From: Streptococcus loxodontisalivarius | GTDB lineage: Bacteria > Bacillota > Bacilli > Lactobacillales > Streptococcaceae | Length of the DNA: 64,000 bases | Direction: 5' to 3' | NCBI RefSeq assembly: GCF_016908645.1 | Contig: NZ_JAFBEH010000001.1 | Coordinates: forward strand, 62,001 to 126,000 | Notes under the pieces: model-generated | What the model was told of the DNA's origin: nothing | Databases searched by the model: none | What the model saw: only the letters and a program-made list of their open reading frames with translations | Shown: positions 44,956-54,399 of the stretch, in pieces | How the letters are laid out: every line of letters starts with the position of its first letter | How positions within the stretch are numbered: the stretch's first letter is position 1 | Made by a program: the position numbers and the translations under genes

Positions 44956-46149
44956 TTATGATGATTTTTTAGTAATTTGATGATAAATCAGATACCATTC
45001 TTCATTTCGACGCCAGATGCTTGTGTGGAGACAGCCTTCAAGTTCATAGGTGATAAGTTTTGTTTTTTGACTGACTGATTCCATCTTGAAATGGGTAAAA
45101 TCATTGTGGAAGTGTCTGTCTTTGTCGATGGTTTCTTCTTTATCACGTTTTTGACCAAATTCGTCAATGCTATAAAAGTCATCGGCAAGGAGAAGTTGGT
45201 AATCTGGGATTTTTGAGAGAATAAGTTTCTCGTTCTTGAAGAGCTTTTTAAGAACATTACCAAAGATTTCATCCTCTGGAATGGCAGAAGGCTCAACGTG
45301 GATATCAATATCATAGACTGAGTAGCGCTGACTAAGCATTTCTTCAACCTGTTCGGTGATGGCATGGCTCTCGTAAACAGAGAGGTCTGGGTTCATCTCG
45401 AGGACGATATCGAGATAGATATTGCTACCGTAGGTACGCCCACGTTGGGATTTGACACGTGTAATTTTAGGAATTTCTAAAATGGCTTCTTCATACTGTT
45501 TTAACTGCTTATCATCAAATCCATCAGATAGGCTGAAGGTTGCTTCCATGAAAATCTCGTAGGCTGTTCTGAGGATTAGGTAGGTAATGATGATGGCAAC
45601 TATCTGGTCAAGGATAAGTAGGTTAAATGCAGAAGCGATAATGGCAACTGAGGTTCCTAATGAAGTTAGTGCATCTGAAAGGTTATCTTTTGACGCAGCA
45701 ACAAGAGCGCTTGATTTGACCTTTTTAGATAATTGGCGGTTGTAGAGATAAACTCCGAACATAACCAGTGCCGACAGAATACCAACCAAGGCACCCAAAG
45801 GGTCAATTTCTGTACTGTCACCTGAAATAATCTTTTGGATGGTCTGTATCAAAACCTGAAAACCAACGATAAACATGATGAAAGAGGTAATCAAGCTGGA
45901 CAGATCTTCTATTTTCCAGTGACCAAACTTATGGTCTTCATCAGCAGGTTGGCTAGCAAGGTGGAGACCAATCAAGAGCGCAATATTACCGACAATATCT
46001 GACAGGTTGTTAAACCCGTCGGCAGTCAGTGAGGCTGAGTTGAGAAAGTAACCAGCTCCGAGTTTGGCGACAGATAGTCCGATGTAGGCGATGATACTGA
46101 GGATAGGACCTCTTTTAGCAAGTCTGAGGTTATCTGTTGGACTAGACAT
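44956..46149 (-). CDS. CDF family cation exporter, probably manganese (MntE-like)
   Basis: 397 residues with six membrane helices and a cytoplasmic C-terminal domain. The metal-site pattern is N-x-x-x-D in helix 2 (F-N-N-L-S-D, near 45-49) and D-x-x-x-D in helix 5 (K-D-N-L-S-D-A). From known family patterns this Asn-Asp-Asp-Asp site suggests Mn export rather than the His-containing Zn site. F-G-H-W-K-I-E near residue 74 is also typical. It should protect against excess metal. It is monocistronic on the minus strand. The C-terminal region after residue 290 is unusually long and charged. Confidence 0.85.
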   Translation of the reverse strand: MSSPTDNLRLAKRGPILSIIAYIGLSVAKLGAGYFLNSASLTADGFNNLSDIVGNIALLIGLHLASQPADEDHKFGHWKIEDLSSLITSFIMFIVGFQVLIQTIQKIISGDSTEIDPLGALVGILSALVMFGVYLYNRQLSKKVKSSALVAASKDNLSDALTSLGTSVAIIASAFNLLILDQIVAIIITYLILRTAYEIFMEATFSLSDGFDDKQLKQYEEAILEIPKITRVKSQRGRTYGSNIYLDIVLEMNPDLSVYESHAITEQVEEMLSQRYSVYDIDIHVEPSAIPEDEIFGNVLKKLFKNEKLILSKIPDYQLLLADDFYSIDEFGQKRDKEETIDKDRHFHNDFTHFKMESVSQKTKLITYELEGCLHTSIWRRNEEWYLIYHQITKKSS

Positions 46150-46235
46150 AGGTCAATTCCTTTCTGTAATAAGTTGTTCAGAGGTTGCCTTATAACTTTT
46201 AGCAATTCTTCCTATTATAACATGTTTGGAAAAAG

Positions 46236-46262
46236 TAAAAAAGCTGAAAATCAGCTTTTTTT
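46236..46262 (-). terminator. Terminator of the downstream AGCS gene
   Basis: AAGCTGA/TCAGCTT (46241-46257) flanked by A and T runs on both sides; it can work for the minus strand. Confidence 0.8.
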
Positions 46263-47592
46263 ATTTTATTTTCTTAAAGTAAGTCTTGGTTTCCTTAATG
46301 ATAATTGGTGACAAGAAGAGCAGTGCAATCAAATTAGGGAAGGCCATAAGACCGTTTACGATATCAGCGATGACCCAGATTGTTTCAAGACTGATATAAC
46401 CACCGAGGGCAACCATTGCGACAAAGACGATACGATAGATTGGAATGACTTTAGTTCCGAAGAGGAATTCGAAACATTTTTCGCCATAGTAGCCCCAACC
46501 GAGGATTGTTGTAAAGGCAAAGAGGATAAGGCTAATGGTCAATGCCCAAACTCCAAAATCACCAAAGACAGTTGAGAAGGCTGACTGTGTTAAGCTAGCA
46601 CCATTAAGATCAGTAGACCATTGACCTGTAACGATGATGGCAAGTCCAGTCATGCTACAGATGATGATCGTATCGATAAAGGTACCTGTCATTGATACAA
46701 GTCCTTGCTCAACAGGTTCCTCTGTTTTAGCGGCAGCGGCAGCGATCGGTGCAGAGCCAAGACCAGATTCGTTAGAAAAGACACCACGAGCAATCCCTGA
46801 TTGAATAGCAATCATAACAGTTGCACCAGCAAAGCCACCAGTGGCTGCTTGACCGGTGAAGGCAGATTTGATTACCAAAATCAAGCTAGGAATGATATTA
46901 GTCCAGTTGAAAAGAAGGACTGTCAAGGCAGCGATAATGTAGATAATCGCCATGAAAGGTACGACTTTCTCAGATACTTTGGAGATGGATTGAATACCAC
47001 CAAAGATGATAATGGCAACGACTACTGCAAGGACAATGCTGACAATCTGTGGTGCCAGCCCGAGCGAATTTCTCAAAGAATCTGTAATCGAATTGACCTG
47101 AGTGAAGGTACCTGATCCAAAGAGGGCAACCATCACTCCGAAGAGAGAGAAAAGAGTAGCAAGCCATCTCCATTTTTCCCCCATACCATTTGTGATGTAG
47201 TACATAGGGCCACCAGCGATTTCGCCCTTGTCATCAACTGTACGGTATTTAATAGCTAGAACACCTTCGGCATATTTGGTTGCCATCCCAAAGAAGGCTG
47301 CAACCCACATCCAAAAGAGTGCTCCAGGTCCACCCAGCTTAATAGCTGTTGCAACTCCAACGATATTTCCTGTGCCGACTGTTGCGGCTAGTGCTGTAGC
47401 AAGTGCGGCAAAGCTTGAAATATCACCTTCCCCCTTATTGTCGCTTGCAAAGATCAACTTGAGAGCCTTTGGCAATTTAAAGACTTGAAGTAGTCCGAGA
47501 CGACTTGACAGGTAAATCCCTGTTCCAACAAGAAGAACTAGGAGTGGTGGTCCCCAGACAAGTGTGTCTAGTGACGATAAGAATTGATACAT
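46261..47592 (-). CDS. AGCS family sodium:alanine/glycine symporter
   Basis: 443 residues with about eleven membrane helices of the alanine-or-glycine:cation symporter family. G-T-G-N-I-V-G-V-A-T-A near residue 73, F-S-N-E-S-G-L-G-S-A-P-I-A near residue 274 and G-W-G-Y-Y-G-E-K-C near residue 366 are family signatures. It imports small amino acids with sodium. The paralogue just upstream is about as long and very similar, so this is a tandem duplication. This copy has a TTAGGAG ribosome site but no riboswitch of its own, and a terminator separates it from the paralogue. Confidence 0.93.
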   Translation of the reverse strand: MYQFLSSLDTLVWGPPLLVLLVGTGIYLSSRLGLLQVFKLPKALKLIFASDNKGEGDISSFAALATALAATVGTGNIVGVATAIKLGGPGALFWMWVAAFFGMATKYAEGVLAIKYRTVDDKGEIAGGPMYYITNGMGEKWRWLATLFSLFGVMVALFGSGTFTQVNSITDSLRNSLGLAPQIVSIVLAVVVAIIIFGGIQSISKVSEKVVPFMAIIYIIAALTVLLFNWTNIIPSLILVIKSAFTGQAATGGFAGATVMIAIQSGIARGVFSNESGLGSAPIAAAAAKTEEPVEQGLVSMTGTFIDTIIICSMTGLAIIVTGQWSTDLNGASLTQSAFSTVFGDFGVWALTISLILFAFTTILGWGYYGEKCFEFLFGTKVIPIYRIVFVAMVALGGYISLETIWVIADIVNGLMAFPNLIALLFLSPIIIKETKTYFKKIK

Positions 47593-47729
47593 GATTAACT
47601 CCTAAATATAATTAATTGAGCATAAAACTCCTGTTGCTTTCTGTAATAGCAGAAAAACAACAACCTATCTATTATATGTTAGAATACTATTATTTGTCAA
47701 ACTTTGTTAACTATCAAACAATCTTATGT

Positions 47730-47762
47730 TAAAAAAACAAGTTTGGAAATTTCCAAACTTGC
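47730..47762 (-). terminator. Terminator between the two AGCS genes
   Basis: AAGTTTGGAAATTTCCAAACTT (47739-47760) is a perfect palindrome; on the minus strand it is followed by GTTTTTTT. Confidence 0.85.
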
Positions 47763-47770
47763 TATGCTAT

Positions 47771-49099
47771 TTAACGATGACGGTCAAAATACGACTTGGT
47801 TTCCTTGATGATAACTGGTGATAAGAAGAGTAGGGCAACCAGGTTAGGTAGCGCCATAAGACCGTTAACGATATCGGCGATAATCCAGATAAGGTCAAGG
47901 CTGAGGAAGCCACCAAGAGCCACCATAAGGACGAAGATAGTACGGTAGAGGCTGATTCCTTTTGTACCAAAGAGGAATTCAAAACAACGTTCGCCGTAGT
48001 ATGACCAGCCGAGGATAGTAGTAAAGGCAAAGAGAACAAGTGACAAGGTAAGTGCGAGACTACCCATATCACCAAAGACAGAAGCAAAGGCAGCTTGAGT
48101 CATTGGTGCCCCCTCCAAATTACCAGTCCATTGGTTGGTAACAAGGATTGAAAGACCTGTTAGTGTACAGATGATAATGGTATCTATGAAAGTACCTGTC
48201 ATTGAAATCAAACCTTGTTCAACAGGTTCATTGGTCTTGGCAGCAGCGGCAGCGATTGGAGCAGAGCCGAGACCAGATTCATTTGAGAAAACACCACGAG
48301 CAATCCCTTTTTGGATAGCTTCTTTGACAGTCGCACCAGCAAATCCACCGATAGCAGCAGCAGGTGTGAAGGCATCTTGAACAACTAAAACGAGTGTAGG
48401 AATAACCTTGTCGATATTAAATCCAATAACAATCAGCGCGGCGATGATATAGAGCGCAGCCATGAAAGGAACAACTTTTTCAGAAACTTTTGAGATAGAC
48501 TGGATACCACCAAAGACGATGAATCCAACTAAGACCGCAATCAAAATACTAACGATCTGTGGAGACCAGCCAAAGCTATTTTGAAGGGCTGATGTGATTG
48601 AGTTAACCTGTGAGAAGGTACCGATTCCCAACCAAGCAACTAGGACACCAAAGATGGCAAAGAGGATAGCCAGCCATTTCCATTGTTGTCCCATACCATT
48701 AACGATATAGTACATTGGACCACCAGAAACCTCACCATTAGCATCTTTTGAGCGGTATTTGATAGCGAGAAGCCCTTCGGCATATTTGGTTGCCATACCA
48801 AAGAAGGCTGCAACCCACATCCAGAAAAGGGCACCAGGACCACCAGTCTTAATGGCTGTTGCGACCCCAACAATATTCCCAGTACCAACTGTTGCAGCGA
48901 GGGCAGTTGCAAGGGCTGCGAAACTTGAGATATCTCCCTCACCCTTGTCTTCAGCGAAGATAAGCTTGAAGGCGCGTGGCAAACGAGTAACCTGCAAGAG
49001 TCCGAGACGAACTGTCAAGTAAATCCCTGTTCCGACTAAGAGGATGAGCAGCGGTGCACCCCAGACCAGATTATCCAGAGCAGTGAAAAAAGCTAACAT
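47771..49099 (-). CDS. AGCS family sodium:alanine/glycine symporter, riboswitch-controlled
   Basis: 442 residues, paralogue of the next gene downstream, with the same signatures: G-T-G-N-I-V-G-V-A-T-A, F-S-N-E-S-G-L-G-S-A-P-I-A and G-W-S-Y-Y-G-E-R-C. The tandem glycine riboswitch and its terminator directly upstream indicate that glycine is sensed and probably transported. AGGAGATTACC lies before the ATG. Whether glycine turns expression on or off depends on how the aptamer couples to the terminator. For uptake genes an off-switch is expected. Confidence 0.94.
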   Translation of the reverse strand: MLAFFTALDNLVWGAPLLILLVGTGIYLTVRLGLLQVTRLPRAFKLIFAEDKGEGDISSFAALATALAATVGTGNIVGVATAIKTGGPGALFWMWVAAFFGMATKYAEGLLAIKYRSKDANGEVSGGPMYYIVNGMGQQWKWLAILFAIFGVLVAWLGIGTFSQVNSITSALQNSFGWSPQIVSILIAVLVGFIVFGGIQSISKVSEKVVPFMAALYIIAALIVIGFNIDKVIPTLVLVVQDAFTPAAAIGGFAGATVKEAIQKGIARGVFSNESGLGSAPIAAAAAKTNEPVEQGLISMTGTFIDTIIICTLTGLSILVTNQWTGNLEGAPMTQAAFASVFGDMGSLALTLSLVLFAFTTILGWSYYGERCFEFLFGTKGISLYRTIFVLMVALGGFLSLDLIWIIADIVNGLMALPNLVALLFLSPVIIKETKSYFDRHR

Positions 49100-49130
49100 A
49101 AAAGGTAATCTCCTTGTAGAATGAGCATTA

Positions 49131-49164
49131 AAAAAGAGGTTTCTTCAAATGGAAGAACCTCTGG
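49131..49164 (-). terminator. Riboswitch expression-platform terminator
   Basis: On the minus strand AGAGGTTCTTCC pairs with GAAGAAACCTCT, followed by a T run (plus 49131-49162), 32 bases before the symporter ATG. Confidence 0.85.
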
Positions 49165-49228
49165 AAATAGATAAGAAGGTTAGCCAAAAAGACCTGAAAA
49201 TCTCAAAGTCCTAGCCAACATTATTATC

Positions 49229-49420
49229 TTCTGTCCTTTTGCCTGAGAGATTGAGCGATTACTTTGCCCCTTCGGCGCCTGTAAGAGCAGAAAAAAAGTT
49301 TATAGTAAGCCTTTTTCTGCAAGGTCTCTCCAGAAGTCCGTCCCTTAATCAGTCCCACCTCAAACTGAGGCACCTGAGAGTTTACTCCTTCGGCGAAAGT
49401 ACTAACTTTCTTCTCCTGAT
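49229..49420 (-). promoter_or_regulatory. Tandem glycine riboswitch
   Basis: Two aptamers on the minus strand. Aptamer 1 (about 49330-49420) has GCCGAAGGAG, TCTCAGGTGCC and GGACTTCTGGAGAGACC. Aptamer 2 (about 49229-49328) has GCCGAAGGGGCAA, TCTCAGGCAAAAGGACAGA. These are the conserved cores of the gcvT-type glycine riboswitch, with the usual short linker between the aptamers. Confidence 0.95.
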
Positions 49421-49617
49421 TAACGTCATTCGGTATATTTTATTTGTTTTTATTCTAATAAAAAAAACGAACTATGTCAATTGTGTTTTGAAAATAATTC
49501 GCTATTTACTGAAATAATAGCAAAGCTTTCTGTAAATGAAAGAGTATTTTCTCATTACAAGATGGACTCAAGAGAGCAATATTTGCCAAAACATGGTACA
49601 ATAAGAAGGTTAATGAT

Positions 49618-49723
49618 TATAGTAGATTGAGAAAGGAATAGGTCTAGGCAAGGAGGTAGGGATTGAACAGGTGTTCATCAAAAGGACTTGAACCTCATCC
49701 TAACCTTATTCCATTCACTATAG
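49618..49723 (+). repeat. Small inverted-repeat element upstream of pcrA
   Basis: TTATAGTAGATTGAG at the left and the complement-like ATTCCATTCACTATAG at the right bound a 106-bp stretch whose halves (GGAATAGGTCTAGG... and ...CCTAACCTTATTCC) partly pair. It looks like a short MITE. The interval 49430-49781 has no gene; an extended -10 TGG-TACAAT at 49594-49602 may drive pcrA. Confidence 0.5.
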
Positions 49724-49781
49724 AAAGACTAGAGAGGAAAGTTTAGAAGGAACTGTAGCCTTCTAAGTTCTAGGTAGAAGA

Positions 49782-52094
49782 ATGAATCCCTTATTAAATG
49801 GAATGAATGACAGACAAGCCCAGGCGGTTGAGACGACAGAAGGACCTCTGTTGATTATGGCTGGGGCTGGGTCTGGAAAGACTCGAGTTTTGACGCATCG
49901 TATCGCTTATTTGATTGATGAGAAGATGGTCAACCCTTGGAATATCCTTGCCATTACCTTTACCAATAAGGCTGCGCGTGAAATGCGTGAGCGTGCCATT
50001 GCACTCAATCCAGCCACAGAAGAAACCTTGATTGCCACCTTCCACAGCATGTGTGTTCGCATTTTGCGTCGTGAGGCAGATCATATTGGTTATAACCGTA
50101 ACTTCACCATTGTCGATCCAGGTGAGCAGCGCACGCTGATGAAACGTATCATGAAGGCTCTCAACTTAGATCCCAAGAAATGGAATGAACGTTCTATTCT
50201 GGGTACCATTTCCAACGCTAAAAATGACCTACTAGACGAGGTTGGCTACGAAAATCAAGCAGGCGATATGTATACGCAAATCGTCGCTAAATGTTACAAG
50301 GCCTATCAAGAGGAGTTGCGCCGTTCTGAGGCTATGGACTTTGACGATTTGATTATGATGACCTTGCGTCTCTTTGATCAGAATCCGGATGTTCTTGCCT
50401 ACTACCAACAGCGTTATCAGTATATCCATGTGGATGAGTATCAGGATACTAACCATGCCCAGTACCAGTTGGTTAAGCTTTTGGCGTCACGTTTCAAGAA
50501 TATCTGTGTCGTTGGGGATGCTGACCAATCTATCTATGGTTGGCGTGGTGCCGATATGCAGAATATCTTGGACTTTGAGAAGGATTATCCTGAGGCTCAG
50601 GTTGTTCTACTTGAGGAAAATTACCGTTCAACTAAGAAGATTCTTCAAGCGGCAAATGAGGTTATCAATAATAACCGCAACCGTCGTCCTAAGAAACTCT
50701 GGACTCAGAATGCTGATGGTGAACAGTTGGTCTATTACCGTGCTAACGATGAGCGAGATGAGGCTGTTTTTGTAGCCTCAACCATTGATAATATCGTTCG
50801 TGAGATGGGGAAAAACTTCAAAGATTTTGCCGTTCTTTACCGTACCAATGCTCAGTCACGTACTATTGAGGAGGCGCTCCTCAAGTCAAACATTCCTTAT
50901 ACCATGGTGGGTGGAACCAAGTTCTACAGCCGTAAGGAAATCCGTGATGTTATTTCTTACCTCAACATTATCGCTAACCCAGCTGACAATATTTCCTTTG
51001 AGCGTATTGTCAATGAGCCTAAGCGTGGTGTGGGACCAGGGACTTTGGAGAAAATCAGACTCTTTGCTTATGAGCAGAACATGAGTCTGATGGATGCTTC
51101 AGCGGATATCATGCTATCTCCCCTTAAGGGAAAAGCTGCGCAGGCAGTCTATGAGCTAGCCCATCTTCTCTTGAATCTCAGAGATAAGTTAGACGGCATG
51201 ACCATTACAGAGATTGTTGAAGTCGTTCTTAACAAGACAGGTTACCTAGATGCTCTCAAAATTCAAAATACCTTAGAGAGTCAGGCACGTATTGAAAATA
51301 TCGAAGAGTTCTTATCTGTAACCAAAAACTTTGATGAGACTAATGATGATGGACCTGCTGACGAATCTGGTTTGGACAAGCTCAGCCGTTTCTTGAATGA
51401 CCTTGCCCTTATCGCTGATACAGACGACGGTCAAGCTGAGGCAGCCGAAGTGACCCTGATGACTCTCCATGCTGCCAAGGGTCTTGAGTTCCCAGTTGTC
51501 TTTCTGATTGGGATGGAGGAAGGTGTCTTTCCATTGTCACGCGCAGCCGAAGATCCTGACGAGTTAGAAGAAGAGCGTCGCCTGGCTTATGTTGGTATTA
51601 CCCGTGCCGAAGAAATCCTCTTCATGACCAATGCCAATACCCGTACCCTCTTTGGTAAGACAAGCTATAACCGTCCGACTCGCTTCTTGCGTGAGATTTC
51701 TGACGAACTCATTGCCTACCAAGGCTTGGCAAGACCTGCCAATTCATCCTTCGGCGTTAAATACACCAAGGAACAGCCAACTCAGTTCGGTCAAGGTATG
51801 AGTTTGTCACAGGCGCTCCAAGCTCGTAAGGCACAAGCGCAACCTCGTTCAGCAGCTCAGCCATTTGCCCAAAGTACAGGCAAGTCAGCTCCGTTGCCAT
51901 TTGGAAAAAATGCTGGTGCAGAGAAGGCTGAAGTCAGCTGGCAGATTGGTGACATTGCCCACCACAGAAAATGGGGTGATGGAACTGTCCTTGAGGTGAC
52001 TGGAACTGGCAAGACGCAGGAACTCAAAATCAAATTCCCAGAAGTTGGTCTCAAAAAGCTTCTAGCAAGCGTCGCACCGATTGAGAAGAAGTAA
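49782..52094 (+). CDS. pcrA: ATP-dependent DNA helicase PcrA
   Basis: PcrA (UvrD-like, superfamily 1) unwinds DNA in repair and plasmid replication and clears RecA. The 770-residue product has Walker A A-G-A-G-S-G-K-T near 29, motif Ia T-F-T-N-K-A-A, motif II V-D-E-Y-Q-D-T near 218, G-D-A-D-Q-S-I-Y-G-W-R-G (motif III) and V-T-L-M-T-L-H-A-A-K-G-L-E-F (motif V) near 560. The C-terminal tail ends in the PcrA-type basic domain. The ribosome site is weak (AGGTAGAAG). Confidence 0.97.
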   Translation: MNPLLNGMNDRQAQAVETTEGPLLIMAGAGSGKTRVLTHRIAYLIDEKMVNPWNILAITFTNKAAREMRERAIALNPATEETLIATFHSMCVRILRREADHIGYNRNFTIVDPGEQRTLMKRIMKALNLDPKKWNERSILGTISNAKNDLLDEVGYENQAGDMYTQIVAKCYKAYQEELRRSEAMDFDDLIMMTLRLFDQNPDVLAYYQQRYQYIHVDEYQDTNHAQYQLVKLLASRFKNICVVGDADQSIYGWRGADMQNILDFEKDYPEAQVVLLEENYRSTKKILQAANEVINNNRNRRPKKLWTQNADGEQLVYYRANDERDEAVFVASTIDNIVREMGKNFKDFAVLYRTNAQSRTIEEALLKSNIPYTMVGGTKFYSRKEIRDVISYLNIIANPADNISFERIVNEPKRGVGPGTLEKIRLFAYEQNMSLMDASADIMLSPLKGKAAQAVYELAHLLLNLRDKLDGMTITEIVEVVLNKTGYLDALKIQNTLESQARIENIEEFLSVTKNFDETNDDGPADESGLDKLSRFLNDLALIADTDDGQAEAAEVTLMTLHAAKGLEFPVVFLIGMEEGVFPLSRAAEDPDELEEERRLAYVGITRAEEILFMTNANTRTLFGKTSYNRPTRFLREISDELIAYQGLARPANSSFGVKYTKEQPTQFGQGMSLSQALQARKAQAQPRSAAQPFAQSTGKSAPLPFGKNAGAEKAEVSWQIGDIAHHRKWGDGTVLEVTGTGKTQELKIKFPEVGLKKLLASVAPIEKK

Positions 52095-52107
52095 TTAGAA
52101 GAAAATA

Positions 52108-52141
52108 AATCTCCACTTTTCACAAGGTTGGGGATTTTTTT
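52108..52141 (+). terminator. Terminator of pcrA
   Basis: AATCTCCAC pairs with GTTGGGGATT with one mismatch, then a T run. Confidence 0.75.
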
Positions 52142-52276
52142 GATACCTGCTTTTTTATAATCATTCTTAAAACTATTATAAATAAAATGAATATTACGTT
52201 ATTTTAATAATTTTCTTTACCACATGCGACAAATCTTCTATAATAGAGGTGTTCAAACTTTTTTAGGAGAGATTGT

Positions 52277-53152
52277 ATGAAAAAAGTAAAACTTTACACC
52301 TTATTGGCAACGGTTGCTTTATCAGCCTTTGCTTTGACTGCTTGTTCTTCAAGCAATACATCAACTAGCACATCTAGCTCATCAACATCAACCTTGTCTT
52401 CATCTGAGCAGAAACAGATTGACCAGATTACTGAAGATTACCGTAGCTATGTTGAAGGTCAAATTGATCAACTCTTGACAGATACGGAAAGCTGGGCAAC
52501 TCTTTTGAAAGAGGGTAAATTGGATGAAGCAAAAGCACAATATCCGCTTATCCGTATGGCCTATGAGCGTTCAGAGCCAATCGCAGAGAGCTTTGGTGAG
52601 TTGGACATCAAGATTGACTACCGTTTGGTGGACTATGTTGATGAAAACAATACCGAAGAGGGCTGGACTGGTTTCCACCGTATCGAACGCATCCTTTGGG
52701 AACAAAATACGACTTCTGGTACAGAAGAATACGCAACACAGCTTGTCAATGACATCAAGGAATTGCGTGCCAAGGTATCGACCGTTGACGTGACTGCTGA
52801 TATGATGGCAACAGGTGCTGTGGATCTTCTTAATGAAGTTGCTACAAGTAAGATCACTGGTGAAGAAGAGGTCTACTCACACACAGATCTTTATGACTTC
52901 AGAGCCAACATCGAAGGTGCTGAAGAAATCTTTGAACTCTTTAAGCCAATTCTTGAAGAGAAAGATGCCGATTTGGTTGAGACTTTGACAGCTGACTTCA
53001 AGACAGTTAATGACTTGCTTGACAAGTACATGACTGATGAAACTCACTACAAGTCTTATACTGAATTGACAGATGCAGATACCAAGGCATTATCACAAGC
53101 TGTTACAAAACTTGGTGAGCCTTTGTCACAGATGGGTATCGTCTTAGAATAG
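52277..53152 (+). CDS. efeO: EfeO iron-uptake lipoprotein (imelysin domain)
   Basis: 291 residues. Signal peptide with lipobox L-T-A-C (20-23), a Ser/Thr-rich spacer, then an imelysin (M75-like) domain with G-F-H-R-I-E-R-I-L-W near 132-141, whose G-x-H-x-x-E motif binds metal. It lacks the cupredoxin domain of some EfeO proteins. It should collect iron outside the membrane and hand it to EfeU. A TATAAT at 52239-52244 and AGGAGA precede it. It heads the five-gene efeOBU-tatCA operon, with efeB 8 bases downstream. Confidence 0.93.
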   Translation: MKKVKLYTLLATVALSAFALTACSSSNTSTSTSSSSTSTLSSSEQKQIDQITEDYRSYVEGQIDQLLTDTESWATLLKEGKLDEAKAQYPLIRMAYERSEPIAESFGELDIKIDYRLVDYVDENNTEEGWTGFHRIERILWEQNTTSGTEEYATQLVNDIKELRAKVSTVDVTADMMATGAVDLLNEVATSKITGEEEVYSHTDLYDFRANIEGAEEIFELFKPILEEKDADLVETLTADFKTVNDLLDKYMTDETHYKSYTELTDADTKALSQAVTKLGEPLSQMGIVLE

Positions 53153-53160
53153 GAGAGCAA

Positions 53161-54399
53161 ATGACAGAAGACAAGAAAAAAGGTCTCTTTGACCAAAAAT
53201 TGTCTCGTCGTGACTTCTTGAAAAAATCTGGAATTGCTGGGGCAGGTGCATTAGTTGGAGCATCTGCCCTTGGCGGTTTTGTTCTTCCAAAAACACAAGA
53301 GAAGACCAGAGAAGCCGACGGCGATGAGAAAATTTCATTTTACGGAAAACACCAAGCGGGTATTACGACCAGCATGCAGAAGAATGTTTATTTTGTGGTT
53401 CTTGAACTAGAAGATAGCAGTAAGTCTGCCATGAAAGAGCTTTTCAAGGACTGGACAGAATATGCGGCCAAGTTAGTTGACGGTCAAATTGTTGAAACTG
53501 AGTCAAGCAATGGCTACCTTCCTCCAAAAGATACAGGTGAGGCAGTTGGTCTCAATCCTTATCGACTAACTCTGACTTTTGGTATCAGCAGAACCTTCCT
53601 AAAAAAATGCGGTCTGTCTGACAAAGAGATGTCCATTTTCAGAGATTTTCCACCTTTTCCAAAAGAACAGCTGGAAGACAAGTATACTGGTGGTGATATT
53701 GCCATTCAAGCCTGTGCTGATGATGAGCAGGTAGCCTTCCATGCAGTGCGAAATCTGGTTCGAAAAGGGCGAGGCAAGGTGACTATGAAGTGGAGTCAAT
53801 CAGGCTTTGCAGCAATCGGTGACCGCAAGTCCACACCTCGTAATCTCTTTGGTTTCAAGGACGGAACAGCTAATGCTACCAAGGAATCCGACTTTGATAA
53901 GATTGTCTGGTATGATGGCAATGATTGGCTTAAGAACGGTAGCTTTATGGCGGTGCGACGCATTCGCATGCACCTTGAAACTTGGGATAGAACCAATCTT
54001 AGGGAGCAGGAGAATACCTTTGGTCGCTATCGTGATAGCGGAGCTCCTATGGGTAAAACAGGCGAGTTTGACGACTTCTCATGGGATGATAAGGACAAGG
54101 ATGGTAACTATCTCATGCCGGTTGATTCCCATGTCAGTCTAGCAAATAAGGCCGGTAAGAAATTGCTGCGCAGGTCTTATTCTTATGCTGATGGTATCAA
54201 TGACTCAACAGGACAGTTTGAATCAGGCTTGCTCTTTATCGCTTACGAGAAGGATCCACAGCAGTTTATTGATGTGCAGACCAGTCTTGGTGCCACAGAT
54301 AAACTCAATGAGTACATCACTCACATCGGAAGTGGGCTCTTTGCCTGCTTTGGTGGTGTAGAGAAGGGAGGCTATCTTGGTCAAGACTTATTTGAATAA
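53161..54399 (+). CDS. efeB: EfeB deferrochelatase/DyP-type peroxidase, Tat-exported
   Basis: 412 residues. The N-terminus has the twin-arginine signal L-S-R-R-D-F-L-K-K (Arg16-Arg17) and a hydrophobic stretch to about residue 42, so it is exported folded with heme. The DyP core shows G-F-K-D-G (231-235), the likely proximal heme ligand His324 in D-S-H-V-S-L-A, and R-R-S-Y-S-Y (337-342). In the Efe system it oxidises Fe2+ or removes iron from heme. The tatC and tatA genes in the same operon should provide its export. It overlaps efeU by 23 bases. Confidence 0.95.
   Translation: MTEDKKKGLFDQKLSRRDFLKKSGIAGAGALVGASALGGFVLPKTQEKTREADGDEKISFYGKHQAGITTSMQKNVYFVVLELEDSSKSAMKELFKDWTEYAAKLVDGQIVETESSNGYLPPKDTGEAVGLNPYRLTLTFGISRTFLKKCGLSDKEMSIFRDFPPFPKEQLEDKYTGGDIAIQACADDEQVAFHAVRNLVRKGRGKVTMKWSQSGFAAIGDRKSTPRNLFGFKDGTANATKESDFDKIVWYDGNDWLKNGSFMAVRRIRMHLETWDRTNLREQENTFGRYRDSGAPMGKTGEFDDFSWDDKDKDGNYLMPVDSHVSLANKAGKKLLRRSYSYADGINDSTGQFESGLLFIAYEKDPQQFIDVQTSLGATDKLNEYITHIGSGLFACFGGVEKGGYLGQDLFE

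Noticed and set aside
46801-49022. Plus-strand frames opposite the AGCS genes
   Set aside because: Opposite two clear membrane proteins; compositions are those of reverse-complemented hydrophobic codons.
49239-49517. Possible small protein across the riboswitch region
   Set aside because: The sequence is explained by two glycine aptamers on the other strand.
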